A stretch of DNA of 64,000 bases from Circinella umbellata (lineage: Eukaryota > Mucoromycota > Mucoromycetes > Mucorales > Lichtheimiaceae), in the NCBI GenBank assembly GCA_025093555.1, contig JAIWNF010000004.1, forward strand, positions 124,001 through 188,000, given 5' to 3'. The translations under genes and the position numbers were made by a program. Positions 1 through 12,299 of the stretch are shown here, piece after piece (within the stretch, counting starts at the first letter, position 1; each line of letters opens with the position of its first letter). A model generated the notes under the pieces. It saw only the letters and a program-made list of their open reading frames with translations. It was not told the DNA's origin and did no database searches.

Positions 1-272
1 AATTTTCTTATAATCTGGGTTTTCATCAAAGAAAAAAAAAGAGATAAAGTTATTTACCGTAACTTTTAACTATCATATTCACCATTCATACCCCCCAAAA
101 ATAGAGCTTAACAATATGTCTGTATGCCGGAATCACTATGACTTGACGATCCAAAAATTATTTCGACGGGCTTAAAAAAAAGATAGTTAAAAAAGATAGA
201 CAATATGCAGTGCAGATACTTTGTCTGTGAAGTGTAATCACTACTTACGCCCTCATTTTTACAATAAACCTA
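1..272. other. AT-rich intergenic DNA
   Basis: No coding frame of useful length and no RNA gene was recognised. It runs up to the TA dinucleotide that flanks the small transposon-like element starting at 273. Confidence 0.6.
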
Positions 273-593
273 CAGTCAACCCCCGGTTTTTGCACACCTG
301 AGATTTCCTAATTTTTTGTTGCAGAACCAAAGATTTGCAACAAGCGAGACTTGATATATATTTAAATACGGCATCTCATCAATTATTCTTCACTGGCATT
401 TTGGGTACTTCCATATTTGGATAATGATACTAAAATATAGTATAGTTTACTCCCAATAAACGCAATTTGCCCAAAAACCTTGATGCAAGTTGCAAAATTA
501 CGAGTCTATTAAGTACTTTTAACAATTCCAAAAACAAATGGTGCAGAACCGGGAGATTTGCAAAAGCGGGAGGTACAAAAGCGGGGTTGACTG
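273..593. mobile_element. MITE with TA target duplication (pogo/Tc1-like ends)
   Basis: A 321-bp non-coding element. The left end begins CAGTCAACCCC and the right end finishes GGGGTTGACTG, so the termini are inverted repeats, extending imperfectly for about 25-30 bp. Both sides are flanked by TA (271-272 and 594-595), the target duplication of Tc1/mariner/pogo elements. Near both ends there are related pieces of the type GCAGAACC...AGATTTGCAA (around 322-340 and 543-560). No ORF inside, so it must be moved in trans. The parent transposase is not identifiable from these ends alone. Confidence 0.8.
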
Positions 594-595
594 TA

Positions 596-3184
596 ATAGT
601 TGCCACAATCCTTTTTTTCTGCTGTTACTAGAAATAGCATCGTCATAAAAAAAAAGATATAAGCATCATGCTTAGTTAATCATTTTTGGTACCATAAAAC
701 GAGTGATGTATGTAATAATGACATAATACAATAATAACAATGACAATAAAAAACATAAGTATAATAGTACGTAACAGCAAAATATCATCAACATCATCCA
801 GTGTAGAAAGTGTCATGAACATTAGATCCTTCCAAATATTTATAAAGCTATTCCTACACCAATCACTGACAATACTCTTGAGATAACTCTTAAAAAGAGA
901 ATCTCAGGATATTGCACAATTATTCTAAATAAGTAAGGAGAAAGCGAGGAAGAAAAAAAACGTTTGACTAAAATAATAAAAAAAAGGGGCGAAAGCAAGG
1001 GATAATCATAGTCTTTCGTTTTCTTTGAGACTTTTATTTTTCTAAAAAAAAAAATTGAGTTATTTTATAAAATGGGTAAATTAGGTATTCTAATATAATA
1101 TAGTAATGCATATTCAATCATACTATTTATCATTTCAGTATATATGTACTCAGTATCTTGTCTTTATAATAAGTACTTATAATATTAATAACAGTATGAA
1201 TAAGTGTATAAGCTCCTTTTTAGAATGAAAATATGCCGTTTCGAAAAAAAAACACCTCATTTATTCCCTTCTTTTTTTTAAAAAAAGTTCTCTTCCAATA
1301 AGCTTGGATTCAGGGATAATAATCGTATTATGCTGAACGGATTCTAATGCATATAAATAAGAATATATGTAATACGTAATACCATGTAACAACTTGTTAG
1401 TAATATTATTAGTATTTAAGCATATGTATGTAGCTCTCCCTTTTGCTATTTAACAAAAAAAGAAATCCTTAACCTGTCATTCTACATATATGTCGGGAAA
1501 AAAAACAAGTATGAAAGCATGAGGTATTTACTAATAATATTATTAAAATAGCTTATATATATATACTTAAGAAACATACCTAGCAGCAGTACGTATAATT
1601 CAAAAAATACATAAAAATAAAAAAAAGAAAGGATACATGTATGTTCTTGGCCATCGATAATTTTGCAAGTTATTTAATAAGAACAATAATGATAGCAGTA
1701 AGAATGAATATATCCAAGATTATAATATATTGCTACTATTACCATAATAAGAAAAAAAAAAGGATTCTCATAAGAAACAATAACTATACGTATAGGAGAA
1801 GAATCAAGAATTGGGAATGTCTGAAATCTTTTATTTTAATACGTAGTATCCTCAAAAAACATTGTAGTTGTTTGGTGTATTTTTTTTAGTCCGCCAGGGG
1901 TTGTAAAAAGAAGAAAGAAAGAGAAGGATAACTACAAAGGAGGACCCAAAAAAAATAGAAAGAAAGTGTTACTATCATAGCAAGTCGCTGTCAAAATAGC
2001 GAGAAAGAAAAAAGGAGAGGATTGGGAGAGGTGTATGTGTAATAATAAATGAAATTGTGTTTCTCTTTCTTTCTATACACACTCTTCCACTACGTATATG
2101 GTTATCTACATTTTCTAGGGTGGTTATAATTGTTCTATATAACTAAGAAGAGAAGTCTTTATAGACAGTTTTGTTTAAAACTATCCGAAAGAGATTTTTT
2201 TTGAAACGTTCATTATCAAGAGGAATCCACACTGATCTATATAAAGTATTCCACTTCAAATGAAGTAATAGATGATGTTTCAATGTTGTTTCAAGAAAGA
2301 GTAACATAAATAGTATGAATGAATGAATGTAGTTGGAATGCTGTTATGATGTATAAATTATAAAGTATAATTGTTATATTTTCTAATTATATCCGTTTCT
2401 ACCTGACAGTAATGAATGCAAGGTTGGTATGTAAAAAAAAAAGTGATTATGCGTGTCTCCTCCTCCTCCTCTTAAACCTTTTTATCCCCACAGCAGAAAT
2501 AGAGTATTTTAACAATAAAGATCATCTTTACTGTATTTATCTTATAAATAAATATTACATTATACTAATTATTCATCAATCTATATATCTATATATATAT
2601 GTAAATAGCATCTTATATGAGATACGTACTATTTTGGATGGTCTGTTTCTAAAATATAGATTAAGATTATAATAAAGATTATATTCATGATATTCTTCTC
2701 ACAATACACAAATAAATACGTACATTTTTATTTAGATGCTTTGCCACTTTATGTATATAAAAAAAAAGAACATCATAAACTTTTTTTAGTATCGGATTCG
2801 AATAATTAAGGAGTAACAGATCAAGCCCAGAAATTATGTATGTGCATCATTATCGTTTGTTAAATTGACTCCTTAACTTACAACCTATCATCATCATTTT
2901 ACTGAGTAACCTTTTATATATATAAATACACTTAATATACTAAAACTTATTATTACTACTATAATTATTTTTTTTTGTATTTCATCGCAAATATTATTTA
3001 TTTATAATTTCAATTACCTTTTCCTTTCATCTTCAATTTTTCTTTTTTTTTCTCTTCTTAAACTTTTTTAGCCCTTCCCCCTTTCCCATTCCAATCCTTA
3101 TTTTTCTTCAGACATTATATTAAAACAAAATATATAAATATATAAAATACCATAATATTTCGATAATAATAATAATATTTAGTT
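596..3184. other. Gene-free AT-rich spacer upstream of the TBC gene
   Basis: About 2.6 kb of A/T-rich sequence with many homopolymer runs and TA steps. Short ORFs (1641-1889, 2412-2672) have lysine/isoleucine/tyrosine composition typical of random AT-rich DNA and no recognisable domain. The last few hundred bases (about 2960-3120) are pyrimidine-rich, as often seen upstream of fungal start codons, and may contain the promoter and 5' UTR of the following gene. Confidence 0.55.
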
Positions 3185-5590
3185 ATGGCAACAATGAATC
3201 AACAAAGTTTTCTCGAAGCACTTGCAAACCTGTCGACAACCGATAATAAAACAATTTCAACATCATTAATGGATCATAAGAATAATATCAAACAACATCA
3301 GCCTCTTAAATATATTAACAATTATCACCTAATGATGACCATGACAAGAACATCTTCTGAAATTGCACAAGAAGAATCCATGTGTGAATTATACAACAAC
3401 TCTGTCCATTTCCTTTCTAACAACACATCACCTTATGATGATGAACATTTACCTTATTCTTCGTATGAATATAGTGGTTCTTTATCCAGTTTTACCTGTA
3501 GCTCTTCTTCTTCTTCTTCTTCAGCCTCTGTTATGTCAGAATCATCCTCTCGTTCTTTTTTTACAGCATCTGAAGAATTTAACAATCATACTGCTGTTTT
3601 GTCTTCATCTTTGGTGAATCACATTAAAGAATTAAAAAAACATCGAATAGCTACCTCATTATCACTATCATCATCATCACAACATGTATTTCACGACTAT
3701 GAAAGTGAAAGAAGTAGCAGTAGTCGTAATAATGCCAGTGAATCGTTATTTGATTTAAATAAACGGTAAATATTTTAGATGTCTCATTAATATTCTTCTT
3801 TTTATTTGAGTATGGCATAGAGGGAGCTTTAATCATTTAATGTAACTTATACACTTAGTGATTCATATGGTTTTAAATTACCAACACAATGGGTGAATGC
3901 CGAAACTTTATATCGGTTCGATCGTGATTATCGCAATGTACTCAAACATCAAGAACATAAATGGAATCAAATGTTAGCAGAATGTGGTGGTAAATTACCA
4001 CCTTTAGGATCTAAATGTAAGCTAATTTTTTTTTGTTTAGTCATTTTATATATCAAATATACGTTTATTTGATATGGTATTCTTTCGTTTTGCTAAAAAT
4101 AAGAAACGATTGTTTCATAATAATAGTAAAACGTTATGCCCGGAAAGGCATCCCAAAGCATTTGCGTGGAAGAGTAAGCAGCAAACAGGAACATTAAAAA
4201 AATTGGTGTTACAATAAAAATCAAACTGATCGTGTAAACCATTTTTTTTTTCTTTTAATGTTATAGGCATGGTTAAAATACAGTGGAGCCAAAGCTAAAA
4301 TGGATAAACAACCCAATGAATACAAGACTCTTTTAGAAAAAGCAATGGAAATGGGTAAATCAAATCCACACGCCGAAGTTATTCATCGAGGTAAGTTTTG
4401 TTTTTTAATACTTCTCCCTTATATTGGTTTTATACCACACTACCCGCCCCCTTTTTCTTTCATATATGGTTGTATCAGAATAAGTTTTTTGTATCACTAA
4501 CAATAAATAAAAATCATAACCTGCTTTTAATCAATATTCTATATTATCTTAGATCTACATCGTACATTTCCTGATAACAGTCGATTTTCATGCTCTGTAC
4601 GACAACCTGATGGATCCATCGCTATGATTCCAGAGAGCAATCCTTTATTATGCTCATTAGAACGTGTCTTACTTGCATTCAGTATTCATTCACCTCAAAT
4701 TGGATATTGCCAATCCCTCAACTTTTTAACTGGATTCTTTTTATTATTTGTTGATACTGAAGAAGAAGCATTTTGGTTATTGGAATCAACTGTGAATGAT
4801 TTTTATCCAGAAAAAATGTTTGATAATTCCATGGATGGTTCTACTATTGATCAAACAGTTTTAATGCAACTTGTCTATGAAAAAATGCCCGGTGTATGGA
4901 ATAAGATTAGCAACAAACGCTGTTTTTGGGAATGTGTACAAGATTTACCTCCAGTAACATTGATAACTAATCATTGGTTTTTGACACTATTTATAAATAT
5001 TTTACCGGTGGAAACAGTGGCTCGTATCTGGGATTGTGTATTTATGCAAGTTATATATTTTATTTTTATTTTTATTTTTTACCTATCACAACCCTCTAAT
5101 ATATGTACCGTATATAAAAAACCTAACTTATTTGTTGTATTATAAATATTTTATAGTGAAGGATACAAAGTCTTATTTCGGGTAGCATTATCAATATTTA
5201 AACTAAGTGAACACTCAATATGTGGACTTGAAGATCATATTGATGCTTTACAACTTCTTCAAAATGTACCAAAACGTCTAGTCGATTGTCATGAATTCAT
5301 ACAGGTAATAAAAAAAAAGAAACACCAATATTGATGATAATATAAGTAATGTTTTTTTAACCCATATCCGTTTTAAATTATTTATTTAGTATGTTTTTTC
5401 AAAAGATAATATATCACATGATTTAACATATAGAGATATTGAATATCGACGTACAATGTTTCGTAATCGTCGATTACAACACCTACCTTCAACAATAACC
5501 ACAAAATCAATATCAACAGATTATTCTTCTTCAGCTGGACTGAATAATACCTGGGATGAGGATGATGTTGTAGAACAAATTTACTTGTAG
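3185..5590 (+). CDS. TBC domain Rab GTPase-activating protein
   Basis: Seven exons: 3185-3765, 3859-4016, 4127-4173, 4267-4390, 4553-5045, 5157-5304, 5390-5590, giving 583 residues. TBC proteins accelerate GTP hydrolysis by Rab GTPases in membrane traffic. The first ~193 residues are a Ser-rich, low-complexity leader. The TBC domain begins near residue 250 (KGIPKHLRGRAW). Motif A, IHRDLHR, carries the arginine finger R307; motif B, GYCQ, carries the glutamine finger Q357, so both catalytic residues are present. RIWDCVF...EGYKVLFRVAL lies near 455-478. Intron 5 must use a GC donor (GCAAGT at 5046): the nearby GT at 5050 would put an in-frame TGA right after the junction. Start chosen as the first ATG of a long open exon. 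The Rab substrate cannot be told from sequence. Confidence 0.93.
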
Positions 5591-6139
5591 TTCCCTTTTT
5601 ATTTTATTTTATTATTACACCTTGCCAACATAACACAAAAGACACGCACAGAAAGAAATTCATTTCATTTTTATATTTCAGACTTTGAATTCTTCATTTC
5701 AAGAAATTGTTTTTAGCAAAAACAATTAAAATATATAAGTAATTAGAACAATTAATCCTCTCAGCTTTTTATTTAATTACAACGACGATAACTTATTATT
5801 ATTGTTACTTAACTGATTTTGAGGGAAGAGAAGATAAATAATAGTATATGTTATTGACATGATGTATATACTAGTATTGTATGGTCCATTAATTAGTAGA
5901 TTTTATTTATATTTATCCCACGACGGTGACGATTGTTTATAGTCTGAACGATTTGAGAAATAGCCTATAAAATCAATCCTAGAAAAGTAAATGTAAACAC
6001 CATGACAACAGAAGTCATAACTTGTTAGGTACTGACATCTCCGATATTCATAATACAGTAGTACCAAAAAGAAGAGGGGATAGACTGACCGAAGCTATAT
6101 GCGCTAAAAATTATAAACCCACTGGCAGCCAATGTCCAT
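5591..6139. other. 3' flank of the TBC gene
   Basis: AT-rich sequence with no ORF of interest. It presumably holds the 3' UTR and polyadenylation region of the upstream gene. Confidence 0.5.
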
Positions 6140-6600
6140 CTGTCTTTGTCACCATAAAAACCCAGCAGCAATGCATATAAGACCTTCCAATAAAAATACA
6201 TACCAATTTTGGATGGCTGTACCATACTCGAGTATCACCGACAATCACTTTACTATTAGGGTCTAAAATCAAATCAGGTCCAGGGACTAATCAATCTCTA
6301 ATAAAGTGAGAAAAAGAAGCAGTAGATTTAGGTAAAGGAGAATCCACGATAAGCTCAGACAAAGAAGAAATAAGAATAGATCCAATAAAATTGTGACTAT
6401 AGTCACAATGAATAGTAAGTTCACCAAGAGGCACTAGTTCCTTCTATTTGAACGTCTTTTACAAAGCCCTCCCATCCATTGGATGCAATATTCCAAGTAA
6501 ACCAAATATAATATCGAGTACACCAACACCTATACTGAATACATCGGGAGAGGTATTAGGAAACCGGAGACGTAGAACCGAAATACGTGCGAAATGACCC
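6140..6600 (-). pseudogene. Decayed coding fragment of unknown family
   Basis: On the minus strand from about 6430 down to 6212 one frame reads roughly 70 codons of protein-like composition, interrupted by a single TGA. It contains the stretches LTIHCDYSHNFIGSI and DPNSKVIVGDTRVWYSHPKL, and ends at a possible donor (GTATGT). A second piece further upstream on the minus strand (about 6500-6600) reads SPDVFSIGVGVLDIIFGLL in another frame, vaguely like the late lobe of a protein kinase. I do not recognise the family. The stop and frame change suggest a dead gene or old transposon cargo. Confidence 0.4.
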
Positions 6601-7748
6601 GGCGTACATTAAGAATTAAATTAAATAAAAAAAGCCGAGTAACCGATCAAAAGTTTGTATTTTTTCAAGTGGTGGTCTTATATTACGTATGTATACTGAA
6701 ACCTAAAAGATTTACCACAATACAGTTTTTTTTAATGCAGCAGGGTATGGAGGTGTTTGGAATTTGATGTAGATTCAGAATTTGGAAATAATGACACTTA
6801 TGACCCCATATGAGGTAAAATGATTATTTTATATTGAAAAGTTTTTTCTTATCAATTATGTAATATATATATACGTATGTATGTGGGTTGGATATAGGGA
6901 TATGGTGATGATGATATAATAATAAAGGTTTCTTATTTGGTCAATTGATCTACTATGTATATATAATATTCAAACAAAGTAATGCTGAACCGAAAGGAAT
7001 ACAGTACAGTAATATTTTTATTTCTATCCAGTAGCTCACAAGACAGCAGAATTCCTTTGTCAGAAGAATGAAAATAAAAGGTACGTGTGTTAATATTCTG
7101 CAGTGGTAAATAGACACAATATACAATAGCTATGAACTTTTTTTTTAGTACGGTATTAATATTAAGAATAAGTTATTACATTATATTTAATTTATTGTTA
7201 AATCCTTTTCTCTAGTACGTAAGAATATTATTCTTCTCTTTATAAAATATATTAGTACTTTTTCAAATAAGAAAAAAATAGTAACTACACCTGAGGTCAT
7301 AAAGTCTTGGAGAGTTAAGTTACTTCTTTAGCGATAATTGGCATTGTATTTTTGGGCGGTGTTAAAGGACCTGGCGCCAATCATTTTACAGCTTCAGCCA
7401 ATAAAATCCCGACTTAACGTCTATGTGCGTCCTAAGCTTACAGTGCTTCCACTGCCATTTGGACACTTTTTTGAAATCATTGGTCGGAAGTTAAAAACCA
7501 ATTGGTCATTTGTTTGAACTTCAATTGGTCACAAAAACTGCTTCGTCACATTTTATTTTCTCTGTTGGTTGGTAACATTAAAGCTTTAAGAATCATCCTC
7601 ACCAAATCAGTAATTCTTGACCAGAAAATTAATGGCAAAGAATAGGATTATAGGTAACTATATTTTTTTTCGCAATCACTTGAATATCCACTCATTCTTT
7701 TATTTGAAACAATACCTTTTTTGCTGGAAATGCAAATATTTATGGTAT
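6601..7748. other. Intergenic DNA without recognisable genes
   Basis: AT-rich with short poly-T and TA tracts. The stretch 7300-7640 is somewhat less AT-rich but has no sustained reading frame on either strand. Confidence 0.5.
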
Positions 7749-8192
7749 GCATTGGAATCCATCTTAATGTGAGGTTCGCCCGTTATGATGGTACGTGTGA
7801 GTGTAATACCTACGGTCCTTTGCTGTTTTGTTTTTGCTATCAAGACTTGGTTCTGGTTTTCTCTTGGTGTGCATTGGAATCCATCTTAATGTGAGGTTCG
7901 CCCGTTATGATGGTACGTGTGAGTGTAATGCCTACGGTCCTTTGCTGCTATGTTTTTGCTATCAAGACTTGGTTCTGGTTCTCTCTTGGTGTGCATTGGA
8001 ATCCATCTTAATGTGAGGTTCGCCCGTTATGATGGTACGTGTGAGTGTAATACCTACGGTCCTTTGCTGCTATGTTTTTGCTATCAAGACTTGGTTCTGG
8101 TTTTCTCTTGGTGTGCATTGGAATCCATCTTAATGTGAGGTTCGCCCGTTATGATGGTACGTGTGAGTGTAATACCTACGGTCCTTTGCTGA
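7749..8192. repeat. 122-bp tandem repeat, about 3.6 copies
   Basis: The unit starts GCATTGGAATCCATCTTAAT and recurs at 7749, 7871, 7993 and 8115, exactly 122 bp apart; the last copy stops after about 78 bp. Copies differ by only a few bases (for example TTTTG versus CTATG near the unit middle). Because 122 is not a multiple of three, the overlapping 62-residue ORFs it creates (7828-8016 and 7950-8138) are by-products of the repeat, not genes. The high identity suggests recent amplification. Confidence 0.93.
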
Positions 8193-9178
8193 AATAGTTG
8201 TATCACGGTAATTCATATATTTTGTCCGAATCTGACATTCTAACTTCAAAATAGTATAACTATAAAAATACACTTTATCAAATAAAATAAGAACCATTTA
8301 ATTCTGTACACTTTTACCAACGTATTGGTAGCTTATAGATACACTCATGAGAATTTACTATTTTTTATCGCTTGGAAATTCCAAGAAGACTTCTGATCTA
8401 CTTATTATTATTATACAATTTTCTACATAAATAGCAATGAGGTTTATTAAAGGTGCTTTCCTTTAAAATATAAGGGCTGGTCAGTCGTGGTTAAATCAGA
8501 AAAGTGCAAGTTTTCTTGAGAAATGTTAGGCGCATCTATTTAAATATTATATTTGAAGAAAAAATGCTCTGTTATAATAATAACTGTAGACCTCTAAGCT
8601 AATTTTAGCATAAATGCAATTTGAACTTTTCATCTTTTTCAAAGTTCAAACCAGGGAAAAATTTGAATAGAAAAAAAAAAAAGAAAAAACTCGAGCTAGA
8701 ACTCGAATGAAATTATAAAAGAAGAGATTATCAACCAGTTCAATCAACTCATCTTTGGGGTTGTTTCTTTTCAAGAGCTCTTCATCTCTTCAGTATTCTT
8801 CATCAAACTTTACTTTGAGTTCCTCTGGGAGGTCAAAGTAGTTTGGAATTATAATTTATTAAAAAATAAATAAATAAAAAAAATAAACACTTGACATCAA
8901 CATCATTTAAACTATTATTAGAGCTATTATACGGAAGATCCTGGAATGCTTTCAGATTATACGTACAAATGTTTCTAATAAAAGTTTTCTGAGGATTTAA
9001 TCCAGGGAAACTGGGTGGTTATCAGTTGTTTGGCTGATATAACTAAAAAAAACTAGTAAGAATGGGTTGATTAAGAGTATAATCATTTATGGAAAATGTT
9101 TAATATTTGAATTGTATAATGCTATTTCAGTTTCTTTGTTGTAGTTATTATTACATTTAAAAAGAGATTTGTATGATT
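8193..9178. other. Intergenic spacer
   Basis: About 1 kb with no supported gene. It ends at the stop codon of the following minus-strand gene, whose 3' UTR it must include. Confidence 0.5.
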
Positions 9179-11020
9179 TTAGTTGAAGCTCAAAGAGGAC
9201 TTCATTCTTTTTGGTTTGTTGGTATTTACTACTAGCTGGTAATCTTCTTTGGTCATATATCCGCTTCTTCTCCTCTTTGGGGATCCAGAGGGACGTTTAA
9301 CGCAATGATTATGGTACGCATGAATAACCTGTTTGATTTGATGTGCTTTTGCAACGAGACTTGGGAGGGAGGATAAACACTTGGGGACTTCGATACTACA
9401 GATTTCAAACATTGTATAAAATACATTTGCTCGCATCACCATCATATAAAACGTAAGCTTCATTCCTTTGTTGCGAGAAGAAAAAATAAATGAGTATACA
9501 AAGAAAAAAAAAATTTACATGTTTGTGATAAACTTACCAACTACCAATGCCAACAAGCTACCATCCAAATCCTCTTCATCACAAAGCTTTTTTCCAAATC
9601 TTGCCAACTTCACCATATCATTATGCACCTCGACAGTATTGCTACTACTTTCGCTGATCTTCACCTCACAGTACCCAACAGTGTAATCAATGGTTCTTTG
9701 TTTTAAAATAACCATCTCTGCATCTGGGCGTTCATCCTCTGTACCAATACTACGTGTATTTGTCCTAAGGAGAACTATATTGAGCTTACATATTTATTGA
9801 AGACATTACAGCAATATTTACCACATAAAATTATGATCTGTATCATGATCATTTAACATCCCATTCAATATTGGATCCAAGAACTTTGTTATCAATTCAG
9901 TCTCTTTGATTGTATGATTTAACAAGGGTTCATCAGGAAGCTTATCCATACTACACAGAGTAATAACAGATATCAGTATATATTTCACTTGAGTTACAAA
10001 CAACAATCCTTACTAAGCTAAAAAAATGTCTAAGATCTTGGCATCAAGATCATCTGCTGCTTTGTAACTATCAAATATCTGACACTTTATGTCCTTTCGA
10101 CTTGAATGTTCGAGCATCTAAAGTTATCCAATTTGTTAAAAGTAGTGCATCAAATTATCAAGCATAACATCAAAACTTACAGCCATCGTATTTCCCAATT
10201 CTGTCAATAACTTTCCTTCAACCCTCATTTCCAATTCCAAGAACTCCTTTTTTAAATCATTATGGTAACACACCAAATTCTTGTTTCCAATACAAGACAA
10301 CATTTCTTCAGAATGTTGTTTCTTCACAAGCAAAAGAATCTGATCCAAGGCCCTAGAATTTGTGTTTTAATTAGTGTAAAAGAAATGAACATAACATACA
10401 TATACTTACAATAATTGCTGTAGGTTTCCATTTATAAAAAGTCCTTGACTTTCTGCTAATGTGCGTGCTTCTTCCCGGAATACATTAAATCCTTCGATTA
10501 TATTGTAACCATTGCTTGCTTTTTCGGGCACTTCTTCCGTATCTCCCGTATCTTCCGTAACTTCTGTATCTTCCGTATCTTCCGTATCTTCTGTGTCTTC
10601 TGTGTCTTCTGCACTACCACCATTGTTGCCACTGATCCTGCCTCTGGTACCTCTTCCAGCCACCAAAACCCCAGTCTCCAGTGTTCTGTAGCTCTCGATT
10701 TGAACACTTCTCTCCAGTCTTGCTTCTGCATAGATAATACCAAGATCCACTTGCTTTCCTGTTATTCTCTTTCTTGCTGGGTAGGTGGTTTTGAACTGAG
10801 CAACGTATTTGTTTACTAAATTTTTTGTCGCCTGTGTTTCACTATCAAATTGTCTTATAAACAATTTGGTTTGCTCTTTATTACCATTCACAAATTGCGC
10901 GAGTGAGGCGCGACTCTTGTTTCCTTTCAAATAGTCTCCAATACCTGCAAGAAATACTACGCTTAATTCATTCATTCTTCCTCAATGCAAATTTTACTTA
11001 CTTGTAGAAATAGAAGACAT
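9179..11020 (-). CDS. Uncharacterised protein, YxEVK-type family with possible PD-(D/E)XK core
   Basis: Seven exons on the minus strand: 11020-11002, 10944-10410, 10352-10181, 10117-10014, 9950-9822, 9764-9538, 9465-9179, open throughout at 490 residues. Residues ~160-180 are a Glu-Asp-Thr tandem tract. The conserved C-terminal part has TNTRSIGTEDERPDAEM (321-337) followed by YTVGYCEVK, giving D334...E353-V-K355, the spacing of a PD-(D/E)XK nuclease fold, then FEICSIEVPKCLSSLPSLV. I associate this pattern with a large uncharacterised family in Mucoromycotina; nuclease activity is inference from the D...ExK arrangement only. The last acceptor of exon 6 (CTTAG at 9765) is favoured because the earlier AG gives a stop. 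It is divergent from the Fanzor remnant to its right. It appears intact, unlike most mobile genes in the window. Confidence 0.8.
10537..10613 (-). repeat. In-frame Glu-Asp-Thr codon repeat
   Basis: A 9-bp codon unit (GAA GAT AC-) is repeated about eight times inside exon 2 of the 490-residue gene, coding for an acidic linker between the N-terminal and central regions. It is probably length-variable between strains. Confidence 0.8.
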
Positions 11021-11599
11021 GTTTTTAGCAAATTAGAATAACGAAAGCGAATAATGAAGAGGTACAGTATGTGTACTAAGATCGTTTATGCGGCGTATGG
11101 AATTTTAATTTTTTTTTTTTTTATACAGCACAGATTTTTTCCCTCTTGTTATAATATGGATAACGACGATGTGTCTTCGCCAGAGAAACGCGGTCTTGGT
11201 AGACAGTCTGGTAGTAAAAATAAACCAAAATGTAAAAAACGTCTTCCTGCCTAGAATAGAACCTTAAGTTGTAGTGTTTGAATTGAAAAGGGGTGACTCA
11301 AATCACGACTTAACCGTTCGAGATATATCTTTTTTTTTTGTTATATATATAAATGTCATTAAAAAGTCAGTGATTGATATGAACGATGATTATATAATAC
11401 TATTGTTAGACCAGATAACTGATCTATAGCTTTGAAAAGCCCAAGCTACGTGAAAAAGGTGGCGGCCGATAAATTGTATTTGAAAAAAAGAAGTTACCGT
11501 CATGATGCTGTAAGCTTACTTTTATTATTTTATTCATCATATCATTTTTATGTAATATTGTTATGAGATTAAGAAATTGACAAGAATGTATTTTTGTTT
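11021..11599. other. Spacer between divergent genes, with possible Fanzor upstream exon
   Basis: Separates the 490-residue gene from the Fanzor remnant and should hold the former's promoter. An ORF at 11054-11254 ends in a basic tail (GLGRQSGSKNKPKCKKRLPA) and 11429-11508 reads ALKSPSYVKKVAADKLYLKK before a good donor (GTAAGC), so a broken 5' part of the Fanzor gene may be present, but I could not join these pieces in phase. Confidence 0.4.
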
Positions 11600-12061
11600 T
11601 GTATTGATAGGATTGGACTTGCAGGAACTGGTTTTGACACTTTTCTTAAAGGACGACCAAGAAGAGGTGGAAATAAGTTTCAAAGTGCATATTACCATTC
11701 GACGGCTATCGGTTTACAGAACGAACACAGATCTAGTCAAACATGCGGTTTTTGTTTCTTACCCTTGGAACTATTACCGTCGAATATTTTCAAGAATGGG
11801 AAAAAGAAGAAAACATCACACGGTTCACTCATCTGCACGAACCCTGACTGTCCCGCAGTGAAAGCTGGGTATACCACTTTTAATCGAGATTCGGTTGGTG
11901 CAACCGGTATTGGATTGGAAGATACAACAACTCTTTTACCACCATATACCCCTTCCCCCATTACCACAACATCACCAACTACAACCAGTAAATTTCAACT
12001 GGATGAAAAATTTAGTTTGGTTTCGCCATCACTCCCTCCGTATGGTATATATCTTAAGTAA
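11600..12061 (+). pseudogene. Fanzor (eukaryotic TnpB-like) nuclease, C-terminal fragment
   Basis: Fanzors are eukaryotic relatives of IS200/605 TnpB, RNA-guided RuvC nucleases carried on mobile elements. The fragment shows the family's terminal signature in order: an NEHRSSQTCGFC segment (first zinc-ribbon pair, CxxC), a second pair in CTNPDC, then FNRDSVGATGIGL, the RuvC-III motif with its catalytic Asp in NRD. A proline/threonine-rich tail follows. The RuvC-I (DPG-like) and RuvC-II Glu motifs are not visible upstream, where only about 580 bp separates it from the divergent gene, so the protein looks truncated. The reading frame is entered through TTGATAG (about 11603-11609), a possible acceptor, but no exon upstream fits its phase. 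Possible further exon after a donor near 12043. A degraded ordinary gene is unlikely given the full zinc-ribbon/NRD order. Confidence 0.72.
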
Positions 12062-12299
12062 CCAAGATGATGAGCATATGTGTAAAGTAAACCAAAAAAT
12101 CTTATCAAATAATTTAACTGTTATATATTTCATTTATCATAGGTGCAAGTCAGACATCCATTATTATTCATGGACCATTTAAGAGCACCCTTTCACTCAA
12201 TTTATTCCCCAGGAATTGTATAAGCGCCAAAATTTCAAATTTTCTTTTCGATACATAACCTTTTTTTTTTATTATTATTAATTTTTGGGGGAAAAAAAA

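Noticed and set aside
7828..8138. Two overlapping 62-residue ORFs with near-identical sequence
   Set aside because: By-products of the 122-bp tandem repeat.
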